Assembly (NCBI GenBank): GCA_036513895.1
Contig: DATBYF010000048.1
Coordinates: 8,950 to 72,949 of the forward strand
DNA length: 64,000 nt
Reading direction: 5' to 3'
Origin: Palsa-147 sp036513895
GTDB lineage: Bacteria; Acidobacteriota; Terriglobia; Acidiferrales; UBA7541
Numbering within the stretch: the first letter of the stretch is position 1; each line of letters opens with the position of its first letter. Below, one piece after another: positions 27,392 to 38,025 of this stretch. The notes beneath the pieces are model-generated. The model did no database searches. It was not told the origin of the DNA and saw only the letters and a program-made list of their open reading frames with translations. Made by a program: the position numbers and the translations under genes.

Positions 27392-30277
27392 TTACTGAGT
27401 AGCGGCAGAATCGCGAAGAAGTATGACGTCCGACTCGGTATGAATCCGAAGCATCGCGAGAGTTTTGCCATCAGGGGACCAATGCACGACCGAAACAAAC
27501 TCCGATGGAAAATTCGTAATTTGGTGTCCGGCGGAGCCATCGAGCGGCTGAAGCCATAAATTGTCCACGCCGCCGGCGCGGATCGTGTATACCAACGCGC
27601 GTCCATCGGGCGTGAATCGGGGCCCGTCCGTAATATTCGGATTTGCTTCAATCAATCGAATGCGCGGCTGAGAACCTTGATCAAGAGGGTCGAGAACAAT
27701 TCTCTGTACGGTGGAAGCACCGGCCGCCGTTGTCGACGTCATGAACGCCAGCATCTTCCCATCCGGCGACAAGCCCAGATGAGTATCGCCAACGATAGCG
27801 TTCGGAATGACGGACCCTGGAACGACTTCCGGTTTGCTCGATCCATCGATAGGCACGCGCATTACATTGCCGTTGTTTTCGAAATAGTACGCCGCTTTCG
27901 AATCGGAAGAGCAGACAGGATTCAGATCAGCCTTGCCGAACGAGAGTTGCTTCGGATCGCCACCGTCGGCGTTGGTGCGCCAAATTGTGACTTTCTTGTC
28001 ACCGCCGTGGTTAATCCAGCTAAACAGCAGCGTCTTCCCATCGGGACATAGGTTCAATCCGAAGATGGGAGAATTGCTCATGAGGACAGTCTTGCTGCTG
28101 GCGTCGGAGGAAATGCGGATTAGTTTGAAGTCTTCGACGAGATAGAAATCTCCGCCGCTCGTCCATGCGAAGTCGCTGAAGCTGCCGTTTTCCTGTGTCA
28201 GCGCCGGGCCGGGAACAGCCGGACCGGCGCCCGCCGCTGGAAAGAGAAAGAAGTTCCGCAGTGTCTTCTGCTGCACGGTGGCGAGGGTATTGCCGTCGCC
28301 GGAAACTGTTAGTGCTTGGTAGTTGTTCGTATCCTTGGTGATCGGCTGAAATTTTCCTCCGGGATATGAGATCAGGCCGATTTGGAAACGGGAGTAGTTT
28401 GTGGACTGATCCTGGTAAAGAGCGAGCAAGCCCCTTCCGTTTGGAAGCCACTCGATCCCTCGAATGAGTTTGTCCTTGAATCCGGCGATTGTTTTCACCT
28501 TGCCGGTATCTGTGTCGAAAAGCCGGATCGCGGTCAAGTCGTCGCCAAACTGAATTACCGCGGCCGCGATCTGATTGCTTCCGGGCATCCAGGCGATAAA
28601 TTGAGTCGCTTCGGAGTTGGGTCCTCCCGCAAACATCTTCTCGCCCGTCCCGTCTGAATTGGCAACGAGAAATTGATATTTGCCCACGTCGGGATCGTTG
28701 TCGCGCATGTAGGCGATGCGCTTGCCGTCCGCTGAAAAAGCCACGTTGGAATCAATGTCGCGGACAAGGACCTGCGGGGCGCCGCCGAGAACAGGCGCGC
28801 GATAAAGATCGAAGGCATCCAGCAGCGCGGTTTGCGACTTGCGAAAGTAGATGTAGTTTCCATCCGGCGAAAACGCCAAGTCCGCGTAGCCCAGCTCCGA
28901 CGGAGCGATTACCTGTGTGTCGCTGCTTGTCGGCACATGGCGCAACCACAGGCTGGACTTCCCGCCGCCGGTTAGCTCACTGAGGATATATTTCCCGTCG
29001 GGTGAGATCGCCGCGAGTGCCGACTTGCCGTTGTCGGTGACCTGTGAAATGGCGAAATTCTGGAACAGTGGAGCGCTCTTGCCGGCCAGAAGCGAATACA
29101 CGCCGTAACCCGCCGCGGCCAAGACGATGAGCGCAACGAGGAGGCCAGCCGACAGTCCGAGTTTGTGTTGCTTCGCCGTTTCGACCACGACGGAGCTACC
29201 GGAAGCATGAGCCGGCTGCGCCGCTCCGCTTTCCAGGTGAACTCCTCGGCTGCTCTCAGCGGTAACCGCTGGGTGCCGGGAGGAAGAAGCTATAGTCGCG
29301 CCGGCAGAAGATAACCTCTGCGCAGCCGAACTTGCGCTTTCTGCCGTAACAACATCATCCGGCAACTGTTGGGCAAATGATGCCGACTTGCTCGAATCCG
29401 AATCGCGCTTTAGCCGCTGCAGATCGGCGCGCATCTCGGCGGCGCTCTGGTATCGCAGCTTACGATTTTTTTCGAGTGCTTTGCTGATGATTCGTTCGAG
29501 TTCGGCCGGGACATCTGGATTCAGCCGCACGGGCGCAACGGGCAATCGCTCGAGAATGGCGTTCGTGACGACGCCAGAAGTGTCGCCCCGAAACGGCAGA
29601 ACGCCTGTCACCATCTCGTAGATAACCACGCCAAACGAGAAAAGGTCGGTGCGCGCATCGAGTTCTTCGCCACGCACTTGCTCCGGCGACATGTAAGCAA
29701 CCGTGCCTACGGCCGTGCCGGGGCTTGTAAGCATTGCACCGATGGCATCGGCGGTCTCACCAACTGAATCAGTCGAAGAGCCGCGCGCCTGGACAAGTTT
29801 CGCCAGACCGAAGTCAAGAATCTTCACCTGTTCCCGCTTCGTGAGGAAAATGTTCGCGGGCTTGATGTCGCGGTGGACGATTCCCTCGGTGTGCGCCGCG
29901 TCGAGCGCGTCGGCAATCTGTGCCGAAATTTCCAGCGCTTCCTGCACAGGGAGGGACTTACCCGATATGCGATGCTTGAGCGTCTGGCCCTTCATCAACT
30001 CCATGGCAATGAAGGGGCGGCCATCGTGCTGGCCGATCTCGTAAATCGTGCAGATATTGGGATGATTCAGCGCCGAGGCAGCGCGAGCTTCGCGCTGAAA
30101 GCGTTCGAGGGCTTGCCGGTCACTCGAGACGTCGTCGGGCAGAAATTTCAATGCGACGTGGCGGCCAAGGCTTTCGTCCTCAGCCTCATAGACGACGCCC
30201 ATTCCGCCGCCCCCGAGTTTTTCAAGGACGCGATAGTGGGAAATTGAACGACCGGACAGTGGGGCGGAATCAGGCAT
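27392..30277 (-). CDS. Ser/Thr protein kinase with TolB-like propeller (tandem copy 2)
   Basis: The 961-residue paralog of the gene at 24386 has the same layout: kinase domain with GGGGMGVVYEAED, Lys44, Asp137 in HRDIKPAN and DFGLAK, then a Ser/Ala-rich linker, a single membrane helix (LSAGLLVALIVLAAAGYGVYSLL) and a propeller ending SDVILLRDSAATQ. Both start MPD-APLSGR and align nearly end to end, with the linker most divergent. This is a tandem duplication. It lies upstream of copy 1 in transcription order and its promoter region is the 65-base gap before the RND gene end. Confidence 0.92.
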   Translation of the reverse strand: MPDSAPLSGRSISHYRVLEKLGGGGMGVVYEAEDESLGRHVALKFLPDDVSSDRQALERFQREARAASALNHPNICTIYEIGQHDGRPFIAMELMKGQTLKHRISGKSLPVQEALEISAQIADALDAAHTEGIVHRDIKPANIFLTKREQVKILDFGLAKLVQARGSSTDSVGETADAIGAMLTSPGTAVGTVAYMSPEQVRGEELDARTDLFSFGVVIYEMVTGVLPFRGDTSGVVTNAILERLPVAPVRLNPDVPAELERIISKALEKNRKLRYQSAAEMRADLQRLKRDSDSSKSASFAQQLPDDVVTAESASSAAQRLSSAGATIASSSRHPAVTAESSRGVHLESGAAQPAHASGSSVVVETAKQHKLGLSAGLLVALIVLAAAGYGVYSLLAGKSAPLFQNFAISQVTDNGKSALAAISPDGKYILSELTGGGKSSLWLRHVPTSSDTQVIAPSELGYADLAFSPDGNYIYFRKSQTALLDAFDLYRAPVLGGAPQVLVRDIDSNVAFSADGKRIAYMRDNDPDVGKYQFLVANSDGTGEKMFAGGPNSEATQFIAWMPGSNQIAAAVIQFGDDLTAIRLFDTDTGKVKTIAGFKDKLIRGIEWLPNGRGLLALYQDQSTNYSRFQIGLISYPGGKFQPITKDTNNYQALTVSGDGNTLATVQQKTLRNFFLFPAAGAGPAVPGPALTQENGSFSDFAWTSGGDFYLVEDFKLIRISSDASSKTVLMSNSPIFGLNLCPDGKTLLFSWINHGGDKKVTIWRTNADGGDPKQLSFGKADLNPVCSSDSKAAYYFENNGNVMRVPIDGSSKPEVVPGSVIPNAIVGDTHLGLSPDGKMLAFMTSTTAAGASTVQRIVLDPLDQGSQPRIRLIEANPNITDGPRFTPDGRALVYTIRAGGVDNLWLQPLDGSAGHQITNFPSEFVSVVHWSPDGKTLAMLRIHTESDVILLRDSAATQ

Positions 30278-30342
30278 GGATGCGAATGTTATGCTGCGAA
30301 CCTACTCAAGTCAACGCGGGGCATCGCTTTAGGTGCGTCGTG

Positions 30343-33300
30343 CTAGGCTGGATTGGGGGATGGATTTGGCGTCGAGCTGGATTCGGACTGAGTTTCTTCG
30401 TCCTTATGTCCAAATCGGACAAAAACCGGTAGGAGAAGCAAAATCGCCAGCGGGGATGTGACCATGCCGCCGACGACCACGCGGGCGAGCGGTTGCTGAG
30501 CTTGAGCGCCGATTCCGCTTGATAGCGCGGCCGGCAAGAGACCGAGTCCCGCGGCGGTGCAAGCCATCATCACGGCGCGCATTTCTGCCAGCGCGCCTCG
30601 TTCGATGCCGCCAGCGATGTGCGAGCGCTTCATTCCTTCACGAATGCCGGACAAAAACACCACTCCGCCGAGGGTTGCGACGCCAATGATTGAAGCGAAT
30701 CCGACCGCCGCGGAGATGCTGAATGGAGTGCCAGTGACGGCGAGCGCAAGAACGCCGCCGATGGCACAAAATGGAAGCGTGGCGAGAATCAAGAGCGCGT
30801 CACGCAGAGACTGGAAGGTCATGAATAGCAGCGCGAGAATAATCAACAAGCTGATGGGCAGGACGATCGCCAGTCGCCGCTGCTCTTTCTGCAGTGCGTC
30901 GTACTCGCCGGCCCACTCATAGTGGTAGCCCTCCGGCAATTGAACTTTTCCGGCGAGCGTGCCCTCGACTTCGTTCATTGTGCTGGCGAGGTCGCGGCCG
31001 CGGACGCTGAATTTCACGGGAATGTATCGGCGCCCGTTTTCGCGATAGATCATGAAGGCACCCGATTGCAAATCCACGTGAGCCACTTGCCCCAGCGGGA
31101 CGCTGCTGCCGTCGGGCGTGGGAAGCAGGATGCTGCGGATGGCTTCCGGGCTTTGCCGATATTCCGGCTTGTAGCGGATCACAAAATCGAAACGGCGATC
31201 GCCTTCGAGAATTTGGGTCGCCGCCTGGCCGCCCACGGCCGCTTGAACGGCCGAATTAATGTCCGAGGCCATCAGGCCGTAACGCGCGCTTTCCGTGCGA
31301 TCGATCGAAACGATTAATTGCGGCTGGCCCGTTTCGGGGAAGACACCGAGGTCCGTGACGCCTTTCACGCCTGCCATCTTGTCGCGAATTTCTCCGGCTT
31401 TCGCGACCAGGACGTCTATATCGTCGCCGAAAAGCTTGAGGGAATTCTCGCCTTTGACGCCGGACATGGCTTCTTCGACGTTGTCTTGAATATTCTGCGA
31501 GAAATTGAAATCAATGCCGGGAAACTTGGTGAGGCGCTCGTTCATCTGGCGGATCAGCTCGGGCTTGGTCAGTGGGCCCCAGCGATCGGCAGGTTTGAGT
31601 TGGACGAAGAACTCGATGTTGTTGAATGTGGTGATATCGGTCCCGTCGTCCGGGCGGCCAAGCTGGGATACCACCTGAGTCACAACCGGGAAATCGCGCA
31701 AGATGGTGCGAATTTCGTTGGAGAGGCGCGTGGCCGATTCGAGCGAAACATCCTGCGGCAATACGGCGCGCACCCATAGATTGCCTTCCTCGAGCTGCGG
31801 CATGAATTCTCCGCCGAGGAAAAACATGACTCCGAGAGTGGCCGCGAGCGCCAGAATCGCCAACGCGAGGACGCCTTTGCGATGCGCCAGCACTCGGGGC
31901 AATAATTTGGCGTAGCGCATCCGCAACCACGCGACGATAAACGTCATTTTTTCTTTCGGGTGATGATGCTGGCCTGGATTTTCCTCGACGGGCTCCTCTC
32001 TGTGCGCGGCGCCGAATGAAGCGAGGGTCGGCGCGATGAGCAGCGAAAATAAGAGTGCTCCGAGCAGCGCGTAACCGTATGTTGCCGACATCGGCGCGAA
32101 GATCTTGCCGGGGACGCCGCGCATGGTGAAGAGCGGAATTAGCGCGACGATGATGACCATTACTGAAAACAAGACCGGGGTCGCTGCAGCCGCTGTCGCA
32201 TCCGCGATCACGTCGAAAACTTGCTCGCCGGGGCGAATGGTCTGCAGGCGGCGATGGATTCGCTCGAGGACAATGATCGCGGCATCGACAAGAATGCCGA
32301 AATCGATGGCGCCGATGGAGATCAGGTTTGCCGATACTCCTGTGGACACCATCAGCGCGAACGCAAAAAGTAGAGAGCACGGAATAGCGAGCGCGGTGAT
32401 GAGCGACAGGCGGATATTGCCGAGGAACAACAGCAGAACCGTCGTCACGAGGATTAGTCCCATCAAGACAACGTGCCGCACGGTTCCCGTTGTGACGTTG
32501 ATGAGGTCGGTGCGGTCGTAAATCGGAACGATATGAATCCCGTGCGGCAACAGTCCGTTATTGAGCTGGTTCACTTTTACGCGCAGGGCCGCGAGCGCCG
32601 GAAGCGATTTCTCCCCGCGTTGCAACAGGACGATGCCCTCGACGATATCGTTCTGAGCGTCGGCGCCGACCAATCCTAAGCGCGGTTGATAGCCTTCGTG
32701 GACGTCGCCAACGTCGCCGAGAAACACGGGCACGCCATTGCGTGACGTGAGGACGATATTGCGCATGTCGTGCAGACTGTGGAGCAACCCGAGGCCGCGG
32801 ACGTTGACGCTCTGGCTGCCGTACGTCAGATAGTTTCCACCCGCGTTGGAATTGCTTGCGGTGACTGCTGTGACCACTTGCGGAAGAGGCACGCCATATT
32901 GCAACAGCTTCCGCGGATCGATTTCGGCCTGATATTGCTTCGTCGTGCCGCCGAAAGTGGTGATATCAATGATTCCCGGCACCTGCTTCAGCTCGCGGGT
33001 AACGAACCAATCTTGTGTGGCCTTCAGTTCATTCAGCGTATAGCCATTGCCTTCGAGTTTGTAACGGTAGATCTCGCCGATGGGCGACCAAGGGGATAGT
33101 TGGGGTGTGAGATTTTGCGGCAAGGTCACGAGTTGCAGGCGATTCAAAACTTCCTGGCGATCCCAGAGATAATCGCTGTCGTAATCGAAATAGAGTTTTA
33201 CGTCGCTGAGGCCGAATACGCTGATCGAACGAATGTACTGAATGCGCGGAATGCCGAAGAGCGTCGTCTCTTCCGGTACGGTAATCTGGCGCTCCATCTC

Positions 33301-33474
33301 TTCCGCCGACCATGCCGGATTCTGGGTGATCACTTCAACGAGAGGTGGCGAGGGATCGGGGTAGGCTTCGATGTTGAGGCCGTGAAAAATGTAAAGCCCG
33401 CCGGCCAGCCAGGCTACGAGGGCCAGAATGACCAGAGGGCGGAACTGCAGAAGGTAGCGGGTCAAGGCTCGCAT
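30343..33474 (-). CDS. RND efflux transporter, heavy-metal (CzcA/CusA) type
   Basis: The 1043-residue inner-membrane pump has twelve predicted helices and two large periplasmic loops. The helix-4 proton-relay signature of heavy-metal RND pumps is present (DFGILVDAAIIVLE, with Asp, Asp and Glu in the CzcA spacing), though the usual Gly after the second Asp is Ala. It starts 9 bases after the stop of its periplasmic adaptor gene at 33484, so the two form an operon. Together they would export divalent or monovalent metal ions from periplasm or cytoplasm. No outer-membrane channel gene is adjacent. Confidence 0.88.
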   Translation of the reverse strand: MRALTRYLLQFRPLVILALVAWLAGGLYIFHGLNIEAYPDPSPPLVEVITQNPAWSAEEMERQITVPEETTLFGIPRIQYIRSISVFGLSDVKLYFDYDSDYLWDRQEVLNRLQLVTLPQNLTPQLSPWSPIGEIYRYKLEGNGYTLNELKATQDWFVTRELKQVPGIIDITTFGGTTKQYQAEIDPRKLLQYGVPLPQVVTAVTASNSNAGGNYLTYGSQSVNVRGLGLLHSLHDMRNIVLTSRNGVPVFLGDVGDVHEGYQPRLGLVGADAQNDIVEGIVLLQRGEKSLPALAALRVKVNQLNNGLLPHGIHIVPIYDRTDLINVTTGTVRHVVLMGLILVTTVLLLFLGNIRLSLITALAIPCSLLFAFALMVSTGVSANLISIGAIDFGILVDAAIIVLERIHRRLQTIRPGEQVFDVIADATAAAATPVLFSVMVIIVALIPLFTMRGVPGKIFAPMSATYGYALLGALLFSLLIAPTLASFGAAHREEPVEENPGQHHHPKEKMTFIVAWLRMRYAKLLPRVLAHRKGVLALAILALAATLGVMFFLGGEFMPQLEEGNLWVRAVLPQDVSLESATRLSNEIRTILRDFPVVTQVVSQLGRPDDGTDITTFNNIEFFVQLKPADRWGPLTKPELIRQMNERLTKFPGIDFNFSQNIQDNVEEAMSGVKGENSLKLFGDDIDVLVAKAGEIRDKMAGVKGVTDLGVFPETGQPQLIVSIDRTESARYGLMASDINSAVQAAVGGQAATQILEGDRRFDFVIRYKPEYRQSPEAIRSILLPTPDGSSVPLGQVAHVDLQSGAFMIYRENGRRYIPVKFSVRGRDLASTMNEVEGTLAGKVQLPEGYHYEWAGEYDALQKEQRRLAIVLPISLLIILALLFMTFQSLRDALLILATLPFCAIGGVLALAVTGTPFSISAAVGFASIIGVATLGGVVFLSGIREGMKRSHIAGGIERGALAEMRAVMMACTAAGLGLLPAALSSGIGAQAQQPLARVVVGGMVTSPLAILLLLPVFVRFGHKDEETQSESSSTPNPSPNPA

Positions 33475-33483
33475 GATTATTCG

Positions 33484-34590
33484 CTAGCTCGCCCGCACCA
33501 GAAGCGCTCCTTCGGTCACCACGGTCTCGCCGACCTGTAGGCCCTGCGTGATCTCGACGTCAGAACCGACGGCGCGGCCGGGTGTGACCGCACGTTTTTC
33601 AAAATGGCCAGGGGATTTTTGAACGAATACAAAGACCCCGCCCGATTCTCGAAGCAGCGCGCTCGTGGGAACCTGGATTCCGTTTAAGGTAGCGCGCAAA
33701 ACACGGATGGAAGCGAACATTTCCGGCTTTAACTTTTCACCGGGATTGGGCAGAACAACGCGCAGCCTCAGAGCATGCGTGACTGGATCAATCGCGTCGC
33801 CCACGTTGCCCACGCGGCCTTCCAAAGTTAGTCCCGGATAAGCGCTGACGGAAATCTGCGCGCGATCGCCGGACTTCACGCCGACAATGTCTTTCTCGTA
33901 GACGTCGCCAAGCACCCATACGGTGGACAGATCGGCGAGCGTATACAGTGGAGCGGGCGCATCGAGGGATTTCGAAAATTCTCCAGGTGATGCCCCGATA
34001 TCGAGCACGACGGCGTCGCGCGGCGCCGTTATGGCCAGGCGATCCATTGCGCCTTCAGGCGATGCGCCCAGAACCTTGAGTTGGGTTTGAGCCCGGTTGA
34101 CTTCGGATTTCGCGGTATTGTCGTCCGCAACCGCCTGCTGGTAATCCTTTTCCGCGATGGCTTTGTGCTGGTAGAGATCGGCAGCGCGTTCGAGGGCTCG
34201 GGCTTTGAGTTCCGCGTCCGTTTTCGCTTTCTGATAATCGGATCGCGCCGCGGCGACGTCGCTGCTATCGAGAACCGCGATCACCTGGCCACGATGTACG
34301 CGGTCGCCTGGCCGAACTTCCACGGATGTCACGCGTCCGCCGAGGGGCGGATAGACGCGGATTACCTTTGTCGGATCGGGCGCTACGCGGCCCGGAATTT
34401 CGAGATAGTCGGGAACGGATTTCTTCGCGAGAACGACCGTTTGGACGCCGGATGAATTCGCCGGAATCGAGATTTCCGACGGCGCGCTGCTCGAATCGGC
34501 AGGAGGCGCAGGGGCCTGTTGCTGCTGAGCCGGGGTGCCGCAGGCAGTCATCGCAGCCGCCATGACTGCGGAGATTAGTAAGCGCCTCAT
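33484..34590 (-). CDS. RND periplasmic adaptor (membrane-fusion lipoprotein)
   Basis: From the ATG at 34590 the 368-residue protein starts MRRLLISAVMAAAMTACG, a lipoprotein-like signal with Cys17. A barrel-sandwich (lipoyl-like) region (GRVTSVEVRPGDRVHRGQVIAVLDSSD), an alpha-helical hairpin and a beta-barrel follow. It connects the RND pump encoded next to an outer-membrane channel. An upstream extension to 34665 is open but has no signal-peptide character. A palindrome 45 bases upstream may be its metal-responsive operator. Confidence 0.85.
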   Translation of the reverse strand: MRRLLISAVMAAAMTACGTPAQQQQAPAPPADSSSAPSEISIPANSSGVQTVVLAKKSVPDYLEIPGRVAPDPTKVIRVYPPLGGRVTSVEVRPGDRVHRGQVIAVLDSSDVAAARSDYQKAKTDAELKARALERAADLYQHKAIAEKDYQQAVADDNTAKSEVNRAQTQLKVLGASPEGAMDRLAITAPRDAVVLDIGASPGEFSKSLDAPAPLYTLADLSTVWVLGDVYEKDIVGVKSGDRAQISVSAYPGLTLEGRVGNVGDAIDPVTHALRLRVVLPNPGEKLKPEMFASIRVLRATLNGIQVPTSALLRESGGVFVFVQKSPGHFEKRAVTPGRAVGSDVEITQGLQVGETVVTEGALLVRAS

Positions 34591-34634
34591 GCTCGTATTT
34601 TCATAATCGTGATGGCGTTTCAGGCTGGGTTTCA

Positions 34635-34647
34635 AATGATTCTCATT
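34635..34647. promoter_or_regulatory. possible metal-regulator operator (Fur-like palindrome)
   Basis: AATGATTCTCATT is a perfect 5-3-5 palindrome in the 285-base gap upstream of the adaptor gene. It resembles the core of Fur-family binding sites (TGA-rich/TCA-rich arms). A metal-responsive repressor site would fit a metal-efflux operon. No regulator gene lies nearby and the match is short. Confidence 0.3.
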
Positions 34648-34875
34648 CCTTCGATTGCGAAGCAAAATTCGCGCCTTTAGATAGATGCGATAGATGAACC
34701 AGCGGCAAGAGATTCTTAGCCATGTACTATTACTCTACACTGAGAACATAGTTCCCTTAAAAAGAGATGTGTTGCGATGCGAAAAGACTGAGAACAAAGG
34801 AGGAATCGCGAGGTGCCGTCTAACGAGAGGGTGAAAGTTCGGAGTTTTATTGGAACCTAGCGGCGGCGAGGCAAT

Positions 34876-37800
34876 CTACACGCTCGCTTCGAAGTCTGGC
34901 TCGACGTCGGGAAGCCTGTCACCCTCTCGGGCGAACCATACGTAAAGAGTGGGGAGGATAAAAATGCTCATGGCCAAATTCACCATCAGGCCTCCGACGA
35001 TGACGATTGCGAATGGCCTCTGTGAATCGGAGCCAATGGCATGAGACAGCGCCGCTGGCAGCAATCCCAGCGTCGCTACGAGCATCGTCATCATGATCGG
35101 GCGGAGCCTCAGGACGGCGCCTTCAATCGCGGAGTCTTCGATTGAGTGTCCTCGGGCGCGGAGCTGGTTGATATATTCGAGCATAATCACGCCGGTTTGT
35201 ACTGACACGCCGAACAGTGCCAGGAATCCGACGCCGGACGAAACACTGAAATGGGTGCCGGTAAACAGCAGTGCCAAGAGGCCGCCGAAGCTACCCATCA
35301 CAACCGTTGCGAGAATAAGAGCGGCCCACTTTGGGGAGCGAAACATCATGTACAGGATCAGGTAGATCACCATGATCGTTAGCGGGACGATCACTAACAA
35401 CCGCGCTTCGGCGCGTTTCTCACTTTCGTATTCGCCTTCCCAATCAATATGGTATCCGCGGGGCAATTGAACCTGGGCGTTTACTTTCTTGATCGCTTCC
35501 TCAACAGCGCTGCCTAGATCGCGGCCGCGCACGCTGTACTTAATTGCGACATATCGCTCGTTTCCCTCGCGGTAGATTTCTGAAGCGCCGTCCTGTTCTT
35601 TAATTTTGCAAAGCTGTGCGAGCGAGACCCGTTCGCCCGATGGCGACAGCAAACGAATATTCTCGATAGCTTGCTCGGTTGTGCGGTACTGCGGGAGATA
35701 GCGCAGAACGAGGTCGTACCGCGCCTCGCCTTGTAATACTTGAGTCAGAGCGGTACCGCCCGCGGCGGTTTGGATGGCATCCTGAATGTCCGATACGTTG
35801 ATCTGATAGCGTGCGGCTTGCTCGCGGTCTACCTCGAAATTGATATTTGGCTGGCCGAGGGCACGAAACACGCCGAGATCCTCGATTCCCTTGACCTGGC
35901 GCATCACGTTCACGATCTGATCGGCCTTTTCCTCGAGTACTTTCAAATCATCGCCATAAACCTTCGTTGCGAGCTCGCCCTTCACCCCGCTCACCGCTTC
36001 TTCCATGTTGTCTTCGATGGGCTGAGAAAAACCCCAAGTCACGCCGGGGATTTTCTCCAGCTCCCGGTTCATAGCCGCAATCAGCTCATCCTTGTTTTCA
36101 TGAAAGACAGGCCGCCACTCTTCTTTGGGCTTCAGATCCACGAAGAATTCGGTATTGAAAAAGCCTGTCGTATCCGTTCCATCATCTGGGCGTCCTACCT
36201 GACTCCAGCACTGAGGCACTTCGGGAAACGAACAAAGTAGAGTCCGTGCCTGATTCATCACGCGGATACCTTCGGTTGGTCCGGTGCTAGGCACAAGCGT
36301 ACCGCGCACCCAGAGCGCGCCTTCATCCAAGTGAGGTAGGAATTCAGAACCGATCACGCCGCCGAACGTGAGATAGATGGCGATGAGCAAACCCGCGGCC
36401 GCTACGCCAATCGTGACCAGACGATGCTCGATCGCCCACCTCGCAGCACTGCGATATCTCGTTTTCAAGAACTCCATCACCGGATTGCGCCATTCGCGCA
36501 CGCCCTTCCCGAAGAAGAAACTGGCTAAAACCGGCGCGATGACAATGGAGAATATGATGGCGCCGAGGAGTGCAAACGTGACTGTCCATGCCATGGGCTT
36601 GAATAGGCGACCCTCCACACGCTGCAAAGTGAAAATCGGCAAATACGCAGTGATGATAATTGCGATGGCATAAAATACAGGACGCTGGACTTCATGCGCG
36701 GCCTCGGCTATGACCTGGATCGGCTTCCTTCGATTATTGCCGTCCTGACGCTCGCTCATATGGCGGACAATGTTCTCGACCATTACCACTGCACCATCCA
36801 CAACCATTCCGAAATCCAACGCGCCAAGCGACAGTAAGTTTGCAGGAATGCCCTTCAGGCTCAGACATGTGGCGGCGAACAACAGTGAAAAAGGGATGGT
36901 GAGCGCAACGATGATCGCTCCCCGAATATTCCCGAGGAATAGAAACAGAATGATGGCGACGAGGATAATGCCTTCCGTCAGATTTCGCAGAACAGTGTGG
37001 GTTGTGAAGTGCACCAAGTCGCTGCGATCGATGAATGGAATCACCTTTACGCCGGCGGGCAGGATTCGCTCGTTCAGTTCTTTGACCTTCGCGTGAATCC
37101 CACGAAGCGCGACGTCTGCATTTGCGCCTTTACGCAAGAGCACGATTCCTGAAACCACATCGCCGTCATCGATGATTTTGCCGTCTTCGCGATGGATTGC
37201 TTTCGCAGTCTGCCCGAGCCGGATTTTCGGTCCTTGCGCGACCTGAGCAATATCCTTTACACGAATGGGAGTGCCGTTCTTCGTGACGATGACAGTGTTT
37301 TCAATATCTTGGACGTTCTTTACAAGGCCCACTTCCCGGATATTCAGTTGTTGGAGGCCGGACTCGATAAAGCTGCCGCCGGCATTGGCGTTGTTGTTAG
37401 TAAGTTGCTGCTCCACCTGGGCGAGGCTGAGACCGTAGGAAATCAGCTTATCGGGGTCAACGCGAACCTGATACTCGCGGGTGGGACCTCCGAAGCTCGA
37501 TACGTCAACCACATCCGGGACAGCTTTGAAATTCTTTTCGATGACCCAGTCTTCGATTGACTTCAACTCCATCGGGTCGTATTGGGGATTCGTACTGTGC
37601 AGGGTATAAAAATAGATTTGACCTACCGGACTCCAGTCCGTACCCATTTGAGGATTGATCCCAGGCGGCAAGGTAACCTGCGAAAGTCTTTCAAGCACTC
37701 TCTCGCGGTCCCAAGCATTCTCCTCCTCATCATCGAATATCAGCTTTAGATCCGAGAGCCCGAACAACGAAAACGATCGCAGGTGGGTTATGTGCGGGAT

Positions 37801-38025
37801 TCCGCTCATCTGAATTTCGAGCGGAATGGTGACTTGCTGCTCGATTTGTTCCGCGGAGATCCCCGGCCACTGCGTGATGATCTCGACATAGTTGTCCGCC
37901 ACGTCGGGATAGGCTTCTACGGGAAGTTGATGAAATGACACCGCACCCCAGCCGAATAGAAAAAGAGCGGCTGCGAGGACGAGGAGACGATTCTCTAAAG
38001 CGAAATCGACAACCTTGCGGATCAT
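34876..38025 (-). CDS. RND efflux transporter, heavy-metal (CzcA) type
   Basis: The 1049-residue RND pump carries the full heavy-metal signature GALDFGMVVDGAVVMVENIVRH, with the Asp/Asp/Glu proton relay known from CzcA. Twelve helices and two periplasmic loops are visible. Its start codon directly abuts the stop of its adaptor gene (38026), implying tight coupling. It is divergent from the pump at 30343, so the two systems probably handle different metals. Exact ion specificity is not readable from the sequence. Confidence 0.9.
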   Translation of the reverse strand: MIRKVVDFALENRLLVLAAALFLFGWGAVSFHQLPVEAYPDVADNYVEIITQWPGISAEQIEQQVTIPLEIQMSGIPHITHLRSFSLFGLSDLKLIFDDEEENAWDRERVLERLSQVTLPPGINPQMGTDWSPVGQIYFYTLHSTNPQYDPMELKSIEDWVIEKNFKAVPDVVDVSSFGGPTREYQVRVDPDKLISYGLSLAQVEQQLTNNNANAGGSFIESGLQQLNIREVGLVKNVQDIENTVIVTKNGTPIRVKDIAQVAQGPKIRLGQTAKAIHREDGKIIDDGDVVSGIVLLRKGANADVALRGIHAKVKELNERILPAGVKVIPFIDRSDLVHFTTHTVLRNLTEGIILVAIILFLFLGNIRGAIIVALTIPFSLLFAATCLSLKGIPANLLSLGALDFGMVVDGAVVMVENIVRHMSERQDGNNRRKPIQVIAEAAHEVQRPVFYAIAIIITAYLPIFTLQRVEGRLFKPMAWTVTFALLGAIIFSIVIAPVLASFFFGKGVREWRNPVMEFLKTRYRSAARWAIEHRLVTIGVAAAGLLIAIYLTFGGVIGSEFLPHLDEGALWVRGTLVPSTGPTEGIRVMNQARTLLCSFPEVPQCWSQVGRPDDGTDTTGFFNTEFFVDLKPKEEWRPVFHENKDELIAAMNRELEKIPGVTWGFSQPIEDNMEEAVSGVKGELATKVYGDDLKVLEEKADQIVNVMRQVKGIEDLGVFRALGQPNINFEVDREQAARYQINVSDIQDAIQTAAGGTALTQVLQGEARYDLVLRYLPQYRTTEQAIENIRLLSPSGERVSLAQLCKIKEQDGASEIYREGNERYVAIKYSVRGRDLGSAVEEAIKKVNAQVQLPRGYHIDWEGEYESEKRAEARLLVIVPLTIMVIYLILYMMFRSPKWAALILATVVMGSFGGLLALLFTGTHFSVSSGVGFLALFGVSVQTGVIMLEYINQLRARGHSIEDSAIEGAVLRLRPIMMTMLVATLGLLPAALSHAIGSDSQRPFAIVIVGGLMVNLAMSIFILPTLYVWFAREGDRLPDVEPDFEASV

